Shown here in pieces: positions 43,656-51,820 of a stretch of DNA of 64,000 nt. Source of the stretch: Candidatus Zixiibacteriota bacterium (lineage in GTDB: Bacteria; Zixibacteria; MSB-5A5; GN15; JACZUZ01). Under the pieces are notes generated by a model that saw only the letters and a program-made list of their open reading frames with translations, was not told the DNA's origin and made no database searches. The first letter of the stretch is position 1. Each line of letters opens with the position of its first letter. A program made the position numbers and the translations under genes. The stretch is taken from the NCBI GenBank assembly GCA_024280775.1, contig JAJRPM010000013.1:124001-188000 (forward strand), in the 5' to 3' direction.

Positions 43656-43949
43656 CTAGAGATGTGGAGGAGGACGAACGAGGGATTCAAAAGTTATGCT
43701 GATACTGTAGTTGTAATATGGCGAGCAATTGATTATCTCGAATTCGTGAAGAAAGCGCTCGACTTCAATGGCGGGAGTCGGCTTTGTTATCCTCTGACTC
43801 GTTTTACAAATTGCACATTCACTAGATTTGTTTTCGCCTGAATCGCAGTGAGCCACATGCGCCACCATTAGCGTAAAGCCTGTTAGCACAAATACTGATG
43901 TTATGGCCCTCAAGTACGGGTTAGAAAATGGAATCGCGCGGCGTATCAT
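43656..43949 (-). CDS. Small membrane or exported protein with Cys-rich motif
   Basis: The 97 residues have one hydrophobic segment at about 14-30, ending in MVAHVAHC, then CDSGENKSSECAICKTSQ with a CxxC pair, and an end reading RPPPHL. Short proteins with one helix, a CxxC or HxC motif and a proline-rich end (the DUF2946 type) often lie in copper or zinc gene clusters. The resemblance here is only in layout, so I leave the family open. It is upstream of the metal operon on the same strand and 222 bases from a divergent Rrf2 gene. Confidence 0.55.
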   Translation of the reverse strand: MIRRAIPFSNPYLRAITSVFVLTGFTLMVAHVAHCDSGENKSSECAICKTSQRITKPTPAIEVERFLHEFEIINCSPYYNYSISITFESLVRPPPHL

Positions 43950-43965
43950 AGTCTTTCAAGCTAGC

Positions 43966-43984
43966 GATAATGAATTCTCATGTC
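43966..43984. promoter_or_regulatory. Possible Fur/Zur-type operator
   Basis: GATAATGAATTCTCATGTC has the inverted halves GATAATGA and TCATGTC around ATTC, resembling the ends of a Fur-family box, although the right half is one base short. It lies 17 bases before the Cys-rich protein start. The evidence is a visual match only. Confidence 0.3.
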
Positions 43985-44115
43985 AAATAGTCCTGAAAAA
44001 CCATGCTATGGCGACTACTTGAGACGATAATTAAGGACACAAACGTTGTTCTGCTATCGCAGGCAGACATAACATACTCTCTTGCATGAGGTTACTGTTC
44101 TAGCCGCTATCCCAC

Positions 44116-44144
44116 TTGCCAAACGGAGTAAAACTTGCTATTAT
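44116..44144 (+). promoter_or_regulatory. Sigma-70-type promoter of the Rrf2 gene with direct repeats
   Basis: TTGCCA (44116-44121) and TATTAT (44139-44144) are exactly 17 bases apart, 28 bases before the start codon of the Rrf2 gene. AACGGAGT occurs at 44122-44129 (in the spacer) and again at 44151-44158. The regulator may therefore bind its own promoter (inference). Confidence 0.65.
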
Positions 44145-44171
44145 TCCGATAACGGAGTCCGAAATCCGATT

Positions 44172-44606
44172 ATGTCTTCCCTACTCTCAAAATCTTCGAT
44201 CTACGCTCTCAGGGCATCGCTATATATGGCAACCTTACCGCCAGATGAATATGTGCCGGTGCATGATATCGCTGAGAAGCTGGGTATTTCATTCCATTTT
44301 CTAGCGAAAATTCTCCAAGCTCTTACCCATCGTGGGATTCTTAAGTCGTTCCGCGGCCCTCACGGCGGAGTGGCGTTGGCTCGTCCAGCGGATGATGTTT
44401 CTTTGAATGAATTGATTGAGGCTGTTGATGGCCAACAACGATTCGAGGGGTGCCTGATGGGGTTGCCGGGTTGCGGTGTGGAGAAACCCTGTCCGCTACA
44501 TGAGCAATGGGAAAAGACTCAGGCTTCGATATCAGCGATATTCACCTGCTCAACCCTCGGCGAACAGGCGCGTAGAATCAAAGAATTGGACTTGCGACTT
44601 CATTGA
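44172..44606 (+). CDS. Rrf2-family transcriptional regulator with cluster-binding cysteines
   Basis: From ATG 44172 the 144 residues show the Rrf2 winged helix (SSIYALRASLYMA, VHDIAEKLGISFHFLAKILQAL, SFRGPHGGVALARP). Three Cys follow (Cys94, Cys101, Cys107) with His110 in PCPLHEQW, the same spacing as the [2Fe-2S] ligands of IscR. It probably senses iron-sulfur status, redox or NO. No isc or suf genes are nearby; the neighbours are a metal-uptake operon and secDF. A TTG at 44082 would add 30 residues, but that segment contains the promoter, so it is rejected. Confidence 0.88.
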   Translation: MSSLLSKSSIYALRASLYMATLPPDEYVPVHDIAEKLGISFHFLAKILQALTHRGILKSFRGPHGGVALARPADDVSLNELIEAVDGQQRFEGCLMGLPGCGVEKPCPLHEQWEKTQASISAIFTCSTLGEQARRIKELDLRLH

Positions 44607-44634
44607 GAACAAGTACGCCAGGGTAATAAAAACA

Positions 44635-44665
44635 GGGAGCGTCATCGCTATTCGATGACGCTCCC
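44635..44665. terminator. Bidirectional terminator between rrf2 and secF
   Basis: A perfect 13-bp stem (GGGAGCGTCATCG against CGATGACGCTCCC) has a five-base loop. TTTGTG follows on the plus strand and TGTTTTTATT on the minus strand, so it should stop transcripts from both convergent genes. Confidence 0.92.
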
Positions 44666-44699
44666 TTTGTGTATCTAACACAGAATATCTTGAATCAAT

Positions 44700-45626
44700 T
44701 TATTTGAAACGCTTCGGCGAAGCCGCTTCCCAAATTGCAATAATCGGACTGGCCACAAATACCGAACTATAGGTTCCGACCAGTACGCCGAGAATTAGCG
44801 CCAGCGAGAAATCATGAAGCACTTCTCCACCGAAAAAGAACAGCACTGTCACTACTGAGAGTGTAGTCAGTGAGGTAATAATCGTACGTGATAGTGTTTC
44901 ATTGATTGATAAATTGATAGCCGGAACAAATTCCGCTTTTTTGCGAAACTTCTTTAAGTTCTCGCGAATCCTATCATAGATAACCACAGTATCTGTCAAC
45001 GAATATCCCGCTATAGTCAACAGCGCGGTGACTACCAGCAAAGTAATCTCGATATCCATCAGATAGAAAATACCCAGCACTGCGGCAATGTCATGGAAGG
45101 TGGCGATTGTTGCCGCTACACCTCCGCGGAAGTCAAAGCGTATGGCAATATAGAAGAGGATACCGACGACAGACCAAACAATCGCCCAGAAGGCGTCCTT
45201 ACGCAAAGAAGCCCCAACTGAAGGTCCAATGGTGTGCTCGGAGTCCTTGACGAATTTGTTATCGGCTATCTCTGTGGTTATTGCATTTTCTAAGCGATGT
45301 GAAGCTGTTACACCATCCACCGCCTCAGTCTGCTTGATACGAATCAAGAAAGTGTTCGGGGTTTCTCGTGACTGGAGCTGTTGAATTGTAGCTCCGCTAA
45401 ACCCCGCTCCTTCGACAACTGAGCGAAGTTTGTCAATTCCAATGTCTTTTTCGAAACTACCTTGAATCATGGTGCCGCCTGCAAAGTCGATACCCATGTT
45501 TCCTTTATCTAAGGCTATCATGGTGAAGGCGTACAAGCCTATGGCCATAAGCAAGGCTGAAATTCCAAAAGACACTTTGCGAGCGCCAATGAAATCTATA
45601 TCTGTTTTTCCAATTATTCTAAACAT
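44700..45626 (-). CDS. secF: Protein translocase subunit SecF
   Basis: SecF works with SecD to pull exported proteins out of the SecYEG channel using the proton or sodium gradient. The 308 residues show the N-terminal segment DFIGARKVSFGISALLMAIG, the signature GIDFAGGTMIQ, a periplasmic P4 domain, and then five membrane segments with DTVVIYDRIREN and TLSRTIITSLTTL. The length and topology are standard. It is the second gene of a secD-secF pair, 105 bases after secD, with tandem repeats in the gap. Confidence 0.96.
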   Translation of the reverse strand: MFRIIGKTDIDFIGARKVSFGISALLMAIGLYAFTMIALDKGNMGIDFAGGTMIQGSFEKDIGIDKLRSVVEGAGFSGATIQQLQSRETPNTFLIRIKQTEAVDGVTASHRLENAITTEIADNKFVKDSEHTIGPSVGASLRKDAFWAIVWSVVGILFYIAIRFDFRGGVAATIATFHDIAAVLGIFYLMDIEITLLVVTALLTIAGYSLTDTVVIYDRIRENLKKFRKKAEFVPAINLSINETLSRTIITSLTTLSVVTVLFFFGGEVLHDFSLALILGVLVGTYSSVFVASPIIAIWEAASPKRFK

Positions 45627-45691
45627 AATCTGTTATCCAGTTCTTATCCTTTAATGCGTACATTTCGTACAGATTCTCTTAACCTGTTTCT

Positions 45692-45725
45692 ATCACTGTG
45701 CATTCAATCACTGTGCATTCAATCA
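45692..45725 (-). repeat. 15-nt tandem duplication in the secD-secF gap
   Basis: ATCACTGTGCATTCA is present twice in succession (45692-45706 and 45707-45721), followed by ATCA, the start of a third unit. It lies just after the secD stop codon. Confidence 0.9.
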
Positions 45726-45731
45726 GTCGCT

Positions 45732-47444
45732 CTATATGCTGAGAGTTTTGTAATTCTTGCGCAAATTGAAGAACATTCTAGTGATGAACCAAGCGGTTAT
45801 AAGTGAGATTCCAACACCCAGGAACAAGGTGACAGCAAAGCCGCGCACCGCTCCGGAGCCGAAAATGTAGAGCATTCCGGCGGTTATCATAGTTGTTACA
45901 TGCGAATCAATAATCGCCAGAAACGCTCTTTCGTAACCGGCGTCAATTGCCGAGCGAACATTTTTGCCGGAGCGCATTTCTTCTCTGATGCGCTCAAAAA
46001 TCAGCACGTTGGCGTCAACTGCTATACCAAGGGTCAAAATGATTCCGGCGATACCAGGCATTGTCAGTGTTGCGCCAAGTCCGGCCATGATAGCCAGCAG
46101 GAAGAACAGATTGAATATCAACGCCACATCGGCAATAACACCTGAGAGGCGATAGTACACTCCGATGAACACGAGAACGACTAAGAGTCCCCACAGAGAA
46201 CTGGTGTATCCCTTGTGAATAGAATCCGAGCCTAGTGTCGGGCCGACCAGATTTTTCTCGATGATTTCGACGTCGACCGGCAAGGCTCCAGCTTTGAGAA
46301 CTGTTTCCAAATCTTTAGCGTCCTTTGCGCTGGCTGAACCACCAAGTGTGATCTGTCCGCTGGTTCGAATACGTCCATTGATAAACGGCGCGCTCTCGAC
46401 CTTATCATCGAGCACAATTGCAAAAGGCTTATCGATATTGTTACTGGTCAAGCTGGCAAACTTGTTTGCCGCCTGTCCTGATAGTTTGAAATTAACCACC
46501 GGTGAACCGGTTTGGTCACGATTGGAGCGAATGGACTCCAGATCTTTTCCAAGGAAACGCACTTCGTTTTTCAAGAAATAGATTCTGAAGACTTCCTGAT
46601 TGTTTTCGACAGCGTCACGCGTCGAAAATAGAATCTGAGTGCCCTTGGGGATAGCCCGCTGAACTTCAGGCATTTTCAAGATCTTCTGAATCTTCTTCTT
46701 CTCGCTAACCGGGATAGTGATTGTCGGCCAGGGAACATTCAATCTGCTGATGCTATTGCGACTTAAGAAGGTTGAGCTAAACGGCTGTTCTTCTTCAGGA
46801 GTCGTTTGATCAAAGAGGCCAGTATCACCACTGGCTGTATCTGTTCCAAGAAGTTCAGAGAGCAAATCGTCACTATTGGCGGCGGTATCAGCGTTAGCCG
46901 TTTCAGCATCGTCAGCCTGGTTCTCTTCTGAGGTTTCGACCGGCGTAGCGTTACTGGCTTTGGCGACCAAAATGCTATCAATCTTGCGAATAATTTGATT
47001 GGCTGTCTCCATTGTCTCGACCATTTTGAATTCGAGACGAGCTGTACCACTAATTAGCTGCTCTGCGCGTTCTTCATCTTTCCAGCCCGGTAAGTCAATG
47101 ATGATTCTATCGACACCCTGAGTTTGGATAATCGGTTCGAAAACTCCTTCGGGATCGACGCGATTACGAATGATTTCTTTGACACGATTGACAGCATCGG
47201 CGCGTTCGCTCTCAGGTAGAATCTCTACTTTCGCACGAACGACAGTGTGAATTCCACCCTGCAAGTCCAAGCCCAATTGCATAGAGCCGCTGAGCAGTTT
47301 CTTGTATTCATCAGGATTGGTTTCGAGCAACAATTGTCGCTCGGACTCATCCATTGTCCAAAGCCTGAATGTCTTTTGAGAGGCGATAATACTGATGACT
47401 ATCATCAGCACAGTAACTATCACACTCCATTTTTGCTTACCCAT
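45732..47444 (-). CDS. secD: Protein translocase subunit SecD
   Basis: SecD is the large partner of SecF in the Sec export motor. The 570 residues start with a first membrane helix (WSVIVTVLMIVISIIASQ) and the motif LGLDLQGG. The P1 periplasmic domain has RNRVDPEGVFEPIIQ and the six-helix C-terminal part carries NVLIFERIREEMRSGK. An unusual acidic, low-complexity insert (about residues 161-222) interrupts P1. I chose ATG 47444, which follows AAAGGG and gives the standard N terminus; a GTG at 47486 would add an unusual basic leader. The gene begins the pair. Confidence 0.96.
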   Translation of the reverse strand: MGKQKWSVIVTVLMIVISIIASQKTFRLWTMDESERQLLLETNPDEYKKLLSGSMQLGLDLQGGIHTVVRAKVEILPESERADAVNRVKEIIRNRVDPEGVFEPIIQTQGVDRIIIDLPGWKDEERAEQLISGTARLEFKMVETMETANQIIRKIDSILVAKASNATPVETSEENQADDAETANADTAANSDDLLSELLGTDTASGDTGLFDQTTPEEEQPFSSTFLSRNSISRLNVPWPTITIPVSEKKKIQKILKMPEVQRAIPKGTQILFSTRDAVENNQEVFRIYFLKNEVRFLGKDLESIRSNRDQTGSPVVNFKLSGQAANKFASLTSNNIDKPFAIVLDDKVESAPFINGRIRTSGQITLGGSASAKDAKDLETVLKAGALPVDVEIIEKNLVGPTLGSDSIHKGYTSSLWGLLVVLVFIGVYYRLSGVIADVALIFNLFFLLAIMAGLGATLTMPGIAGIILTLGIAVDANVLIFERIREEMRSGKNVRSAIDAGYERAFLAIIDSHVTTMITAGMLYIFGSGAVRGFAVTLFLGVGISLITAWFITRMFFNLRKNYKTLSI

Positions 47445-47610
47445 ACGGATAATACCCTTTCTGTTTGTTCCCCTATTAGCTTTCACTAAAGCGGAGCCAA
47501 ATTTATTAACTGCCTCCTGCCATCGTCAGCAGAGAACAGTCCCTCTTAATATTATTGTCTGATGAAATTTCGCGGCTGATTCTTTTGCTAAGAATCACAT
47601 GGAGCAAAAA

Positions 47611-48147
47611 CTAACTAACGCCAGATGGTTTATGACCCAATAGCGTTGCGGCGAACCGCTTGGCGGGATGCTCGGGGTGAATTGAAGTTGCTGCAATTGT
47701 AATAGTCGATGGCCGACGGGTGTGAATGTCTGCGGCATCTGATTGATCGTGGAAGCGAGTTGAATTTGATGAGCTGACAGTTCCGTTGGCTGAGGCGCTT
47801 ACTAACCAGAGTGTAACAGGCGAACCGCCTGGAGGATTGTGAGTCATTCCGCCATCTTGTGCGAGCGGGTCACCCTCTGTTGTATTTGCGGTAAGGTCGT
47901 TTGATTGAATTGTAGACGGTGTAAAAGGATTATGGGTAAACCTTAGTGAAAGTGAGTTGCGCCTGTCAGTATTGGTTTCGTGCGTATTTGATTTCGCTGG
48001 ATGGCCAACAACCGAGGCTACAGGTGAGTCAGGGGTTGAGACATAATACAGAGGTGATGCGCCGGCGCCGACTAGCGAGAATATCCATAGCGCGATTACC
48101 GAGAGGCGCAAGGGAGAGAGTGGGCTTTGAATTCGTTGGCTTATCAT
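47611..48147 (-). CDS. Hypothetical exported protein
   Basis: I do not recognise this 178-residue protein. It begins with a basic start and a hydrophobic core (LSVIALWIFSLVGAGA), a likely signal peptide. The rest is rich in Ser, Thr, Asn and His and low in complexity, with no conserved motif. Such a composition suggests a disordered or surface protein. It lies alone between secD and the EIIA-CBS gene, all on the minus strand. Coding is plausible from the signal peptide, but the frame could be spurious. Confidence 0.45.
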   Translation of the reverse strand: MISQRIQSPLSPLRLSVIALWIFSLVGAGASPLYYVSTPDSPVASVVGHPAKSNTHETNTDRRNSLSLRFTHNPFTPSTIQSNDLTANTTEGDPLAQDGGMTHNPPGGSPVTLWLVSASANGTVSSSNSTRFHDQSDAADIHTRRPSTITIAATSIHPEHPAKRFAATLLGHKPSGVS

Positions 48148-48383
48148 CTTAGTTACTCTGTATCTCGAAACATCTACGCGCTCTTTGGGGCTACTTCATG
48201 AATTGATATACCATCGGCCTCACTGAGCGTTTGGTCAATATAGATGACCCAATTCAAGTGTCAACCTGGTATGTGAAAGTCGAACTGGAATCTCCATATC
48301 CTGGTTTAAGCAAAATCCAAGCCGGTCAGGTTTGAAATACGCCAAATCGCCGGATTGGAGCAGTAATAATAGCTGCAATAATA

Positions 48384-49292
48384 TCAGCCGCGTAAGATCA
48401 TGTTAACTATGTCTTTACGGTGCAGGACTCCTATGGGCCTATTGTCCTCGTCGACTACATACATCCGTCTGAGGTCATTCTTTATCATCAATGCAGAAAC
48501 CGGCACAATATTGTCGGTTGGCAGGACAATTTCGTGGTCATCCTGAAAAATCTGAGAAATCTCAATCTTGTCCGCCTTCTTGAGAAGCTCCTCGAAAGGC
48601 TCCTCGGGCACATCGTAGTCGGGTGTAGAGGCCAAAGATTTATAGTCAGGTAGGGCGGCGGTGAGTAAATCGCTATCAGAGATTTGACCGATTAGTTTTC
48701 CGGCATCGTCGATAACCGGAAGAGCCGAGAGGCGATGGCGAAAGAGATCATTGGCCGCCTGCCTGAGAGATTGGCTTTCTGAAATAATTACCGGATTATG
48801 TCGCATCAAGTCTGCCACAGTGATTTTCCGATTAACCATCACTCCTGACTGCCAAATAACATCCAGCATTTCATAGGGCGTATTCGCCTTTTTCAACTTA
48901 TCAATGTTCTCTCTTGAGCGAGCGAAGTTTGCCAGCGCAGAAAGTGTCTGCAGATATAAGCGAGAGATATTTGAAGGAGTCAGTAGCAAACAGACAACCT
49001 CCAGCGGAGTTCCATCGCGACAGTTCTCTACCCCGGTGCGTGAGACACCCATAGCAAGATACATTTTTGACACCGCGTCAGTGCGCGCATGCGGGAAAGC
49101 GAAACAATGCCCGTAGGAAGTGTCCTCTATCATTTCGCGTTCGAGAATCTTTTTCATGACCTCATCGGTGTCGATAGATGGGTCATGTGCAGTGATTTTC
49201 TCCAATAGTTGGTCGATGGCCTCAACTTTGCCACACCCGGTAATGTCCGGTATTAGAAACTCAGGGTTCAGCAATGTCGCCAGACGCATCAT
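48384..49292 (-). CDS. PTS EIIA (PtsN-type) domain fused to CBS pair
   Basis: Residues 1-150 form a fructose/nitrogen-type PTS EIIA domain. The phospho-acceptor His68 lies in HCFAFPHARTDAV and the family end is VCLLLTPSNIS. Residues 155-302 form two CBS domains (ITVADLMRHNPVIISESQ, ALPVIDDAGKLIGQISDSDLL, then MYVVDEDNRPIGVLHRKDIV). CBS pairs bind adenine nucleotides, so this may be an energy-sensing EIIA regulator (inference). No other PTS gene is nearby. Its start overlaps the stop of the DUF502 gene by four bases, and the two are translationally coupled. Confidence 0.88.
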   Translation of the reverse strand: MMRLATLLNPEFLIPDITGCGKVEAIDQLLEKITAHDPSIDTDEVMKKILEREMIEDTSYGHCFAFPHARTDAVSKMYLAMGVSRTGVENCRDGTPLEVVCLLLTPSNISRLYLQTLSALANFARSRENIDKLKKANTPYEMLDVIWQSGVMVNRKITVADLMRHNPVIISESQSLRQAANDLFRHRLSALPVIDDAGKLIGQISDSDLLTAALPDYKSLASTPDYDVPEEPFEELLKKADKIEISQIFQDDHEIVLPTDNIVPVSALMIKNDLRRMYVVDEDNRPIGVLHRKDIVNMILRG

Positions 49293-50080
49293 TTTGAGGC
49301 CCTCTCGGGATTTTGTTCTTCGGAGACATCCATGGCGCTAGAGATTGTTACATCTGAATTATGTGAGTTTGGGGGCTCAGGAGCAAGTCTCTTGGAATAA
49401 TCCTTTGCTGGATAAACCGTTTGGTACGGACGTCCTTTCATTGAATCAGGTGCGGCGATTCCACCGGAGACCAAGAACTTGAAGCCTTCTTCGATTGTCA
49501 TATTCAATAGTGTCACATCTGCAGGTGGAACGAGAATCACCATGCCAGATACTGGAGTCGGGGTCGAGGGGATAAAGAGGCAGACGAGATCTTTCTTGGT
49601 GGAGATGTTAGTATTGGGGCTATTGGTATCGGTGTTGTTTTCATCGATTTGCAATTCCGTACGATTCACCAAAAACGCCAACGCGTAAGAGCCGCGACGA
49701 GGATACTCCACCAGCACAACTTGCTTGAAGGCATGCTTGTTGGGTAGAGTGACCCCTTCTACTAGTTGCTTAGCAGCGCCATAAATTGTGCGCACACCCG
49801 GAAAACTGGTAAGGAGTTTTTCGCCATAGCGCAGAAAGTTTGCTCCGACTAAGTTTCTCGCAAAGAAACCTACCAAGAGGATTAGCAGTATGGTGGTGAC
49901 AAGTCCCAAGCCGGGGATACTGTAACCGAAAATATGTTTGACAATCGGCGCGAGCACACCATCGATAGTCTCAAAGAAAAATCTAAGCAGAATGAAAGTG
50001 AGTATCAGCGGCGCAACCACCAGAGCGCCGGAGATGAAATTCCGCTTGAGGATTAGTCTTATACGTTGGGATAAAGGCAC
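49289..50080 (-). CDS. DUF502 family membrane protein
   Basis: The 263 residues begin with a basic stretch and the DUF502 hallmark NFISGALVVAPLILTF, followed by a second helix (GLVTTILLILLVGFFARNLVG). FPGVRTIYGAAKQLVEG then FVLVEYPRRGSYALAFLVN-like sequence and a cytosolic tail are the usual features. DUF502 proteins lie in the membrane and their role is unknown. The start is GTG, supported by GGAG seven bases upstream. The link to the EIIA-CBS gene by overlap suggests a joint function (inference). Confidence 0.87.
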   Translation of the reverse strand: MPLSQRIRLILKRNFISGALVVAPLILTFILLRFFFETIDGVLAPIVKHIFGYSIPGLGLVTTILLILLVGFFARNLVGANFLRYGEKLLTSFPGVRTIYGAAKQLVEGVTLPNKHAFKQVVLVEYPRRGSYALAFLVNRTELQIDENNTDTNSPNTNISTKKDLVCLFIPSTPTPVSGMVILVPPADVTLLNMTIEEGFKFLVSGGIAAPDSMKGRPYQTVYPAKDYSKRLAPEPPNSHNSDVTISSAMDVSEEQNPERASK

Positions 50081-50242
50081 GAATGCTCCATACAGCTAAG
50101 AAATAATTTTGTTACGCATTCCCGCTTCTAGAATTGATTTTGAAAAGCGGGATTGCCTCTCTAAGTCAAAGTTAGCGCTTTACTCGGCAGAAAACTGAAA
50201 CAATCGTATTTTTCTTTCTCTTGTCTCTCATTCAATGCAAAC

Positions 50243-51820
50243 CTAGAACCCAAAGACGCTGGCGGCCTGAACAGTAATTTCCTGAACAGCCGCAGGGTTT
50301 ATACCCGCATAGACGAGCATCGCACAAGTGAGTACCGCCGCCAGCCTCATTGAAGGAGTAAGATGTGGCGTTGTGTAAGTGAGCCCTTGCTTCGGCTTGC
50401 GGAGCATACTCCAGATTACCCGGGCAATCGAGAACATTATCACAAGTGAGACGACAATGATTAGTGAGAACGCCCACCATTGCTGGGAATCAAGCGCCGA
50501 TTCAACCAGTTCTTTTCTAGCTATGAAACCTCCGGTGAGCGGGACAGCGCCTATTGAGGCTAGCGTCAGAATCAGCAACCCGGCGGTGAGTGGCGAACGA
50601 TGCGCCAGTCCGCTCAAATCTGAAAGCGAGGTTTCGGCAATTCGTCCGTTCTGATGCTGAGTCTTGGTTTCCCGGGACTCTATGCGTTCAATTAGCGGTA
50701 TGGCTACAGCCAGAGCGAGAACCGCGAAAAGAACTTGAAGTAATGAACCGGAAAGTCCGACTGTGCTGGCGCTGATTATTCCAATTAGAGCAAATCCACC
50801 CTGCGCGAGAGAAACCCAAAGCAACAATCTTCTTGCTGAGCGCTCGCGAAGTATTACGATAACTGTCAGGAGCATAGAAATCGTGAAGATAGTAGTCAGC
50901 GCCGGAGCCCAATCCAAGGGCGCCATTACATCACCGGAAAAAGCAATCAGCACGTTATCGAAAATTCTTGCTATGGCAATTGTGCCCGACAGTAAGCCGG
51001 TGAGAATAGCGAGCGGCAGAGCGCCGCAACGTCTTGAGGCATGGAATTCTCCCAGCCACATATGAAACGGCGCCAATCCCAATTTCGACGCCAACCCTGC
51101 CGCTATTAGCGCTATCGCAAGTATTAGCCCCGGTCCTAGTTTCTTGTAGGTAAGGAATACAATCGAAATGTTGATGCGTAGCTGAAGCAGGTTTGTCTCC
51201 CCGCCAATTCCGTATATAGTGGCAATTCCAAAGAGCAGAATAAGCGAGCTAAAGAGGCCGTAACCAAAAACCCGCAGAAAGCGAGAGCGTAATTCTTCGG
51301 AATCATTATTCTCCTCGCCATTAGTGTCAGTTTTGATTTCACTCTCTGCAATTTCAGTTATTCCACGATAGTACAAATACAATGGTATAGCGCAGAGTTC
51401 GATTCCAATAAACAAGGTCAACAGGTCATAAGCGGCTGACAGAAAGAAAACTCCTCCGGCGCTAAGCAACATCAGCGGGTAAGTAAGCTCCAGAACACGC
51501 CTGTGTGAACGAGTCGCCAGAACTGAGTCAGACGCCGGAGGCAGGAAAATTGCCATCAAGGCAAACCCACCTACTGCGGTGAGTCTGAAAAACCTGCTAA
51601 AGGGGTCATGCATCATGGTCGCCATGAAATCCGACGAGAATTGCGTTTGCAATTCCAGCCAACCGCTCAGTAGCAATATGGTGATTGTCCAAAGACGCAA
51701 GATTGCCGCGCGATTGGATTCAGGTACGATGCGAGTGAGTACCATCCCTAGCGCTGCGCCGCAGAACAAAAGAAGAATCGGACCTAGGGAGATGAGTGTG
51801 GAGGTGTTTTCTGCGCTCAT
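50243..51820 (-). CDS. NuoN-like proton-pumping subunit, divergent
   Basis: The 525 residues have about 13-14 membrane segments of the antiporter-like NuoL/M/N family. Glu141 in TLFIGIELCAIPLY is conserved (the TM5 Glu) and so is Lys246 in GLASKLGLAPFHMW (TM8). The lysine of TM7 is replaced by Arg183 (SRFLRVFGYGLF). The TM12 position has Arg435 (GGFIARKELVE) where Lys is usual, although Lys436 follows. It is therefore complex-I-like but not a canonical NuoN. It overlaps the NuoK-like gene by four bases. The other Nuo subunits are not in the window. Confidence 0.8.
   Translation of the reverse strand: MSAENTSTLISLGPILLLFCGAALGMVLTRIVPESNRAAILRLWTITILLLSGWLELQTQFSSDFMATMMHDPFSRFFRLTAVGGFALMAIFLPPASDSVLATRSHRRVLELTYPLMLLSAGGVFFLSAAYDLLTLFIGIELCAIPLYLYYRGITEIAESEIKTDTNGEENNDSEELRSRFLRVFGYGLFSSLILLFGIATIYGIGGETNLLQLRINISIVFLTYKKLGPGLILAIALIAAGLASKLGLAPFHMWLGEFHASRRCGALPLAILTGLLSGTIAIARIFDNVLIAFSGDVMAPLDWAPALTTIFTISMLLTVIVILRERSARRLLLWVSLAQGGFALIGIISASTVGLSGSLLQVLFAVLALAVAIPLIERIESRETKTQHQNGRIAETSLSDLSGLAHRSPLTAGLLILTLASIGAVPLTGGFIARKELVESALDSQQWWAFSLIIVVSLVIMFSIARVIWSMLRKPKQGLTYTTPHLTPSMRLAAVLTCAMLVYAGINPAAVQEITVQAASVFGF

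Noticed and set aside
44082-44171. Upstream TTG start for the Rrf2 regulator
   Set aside because: The added 30 residues would cover the promoter and do not resemble an Rrf2 N terminus.
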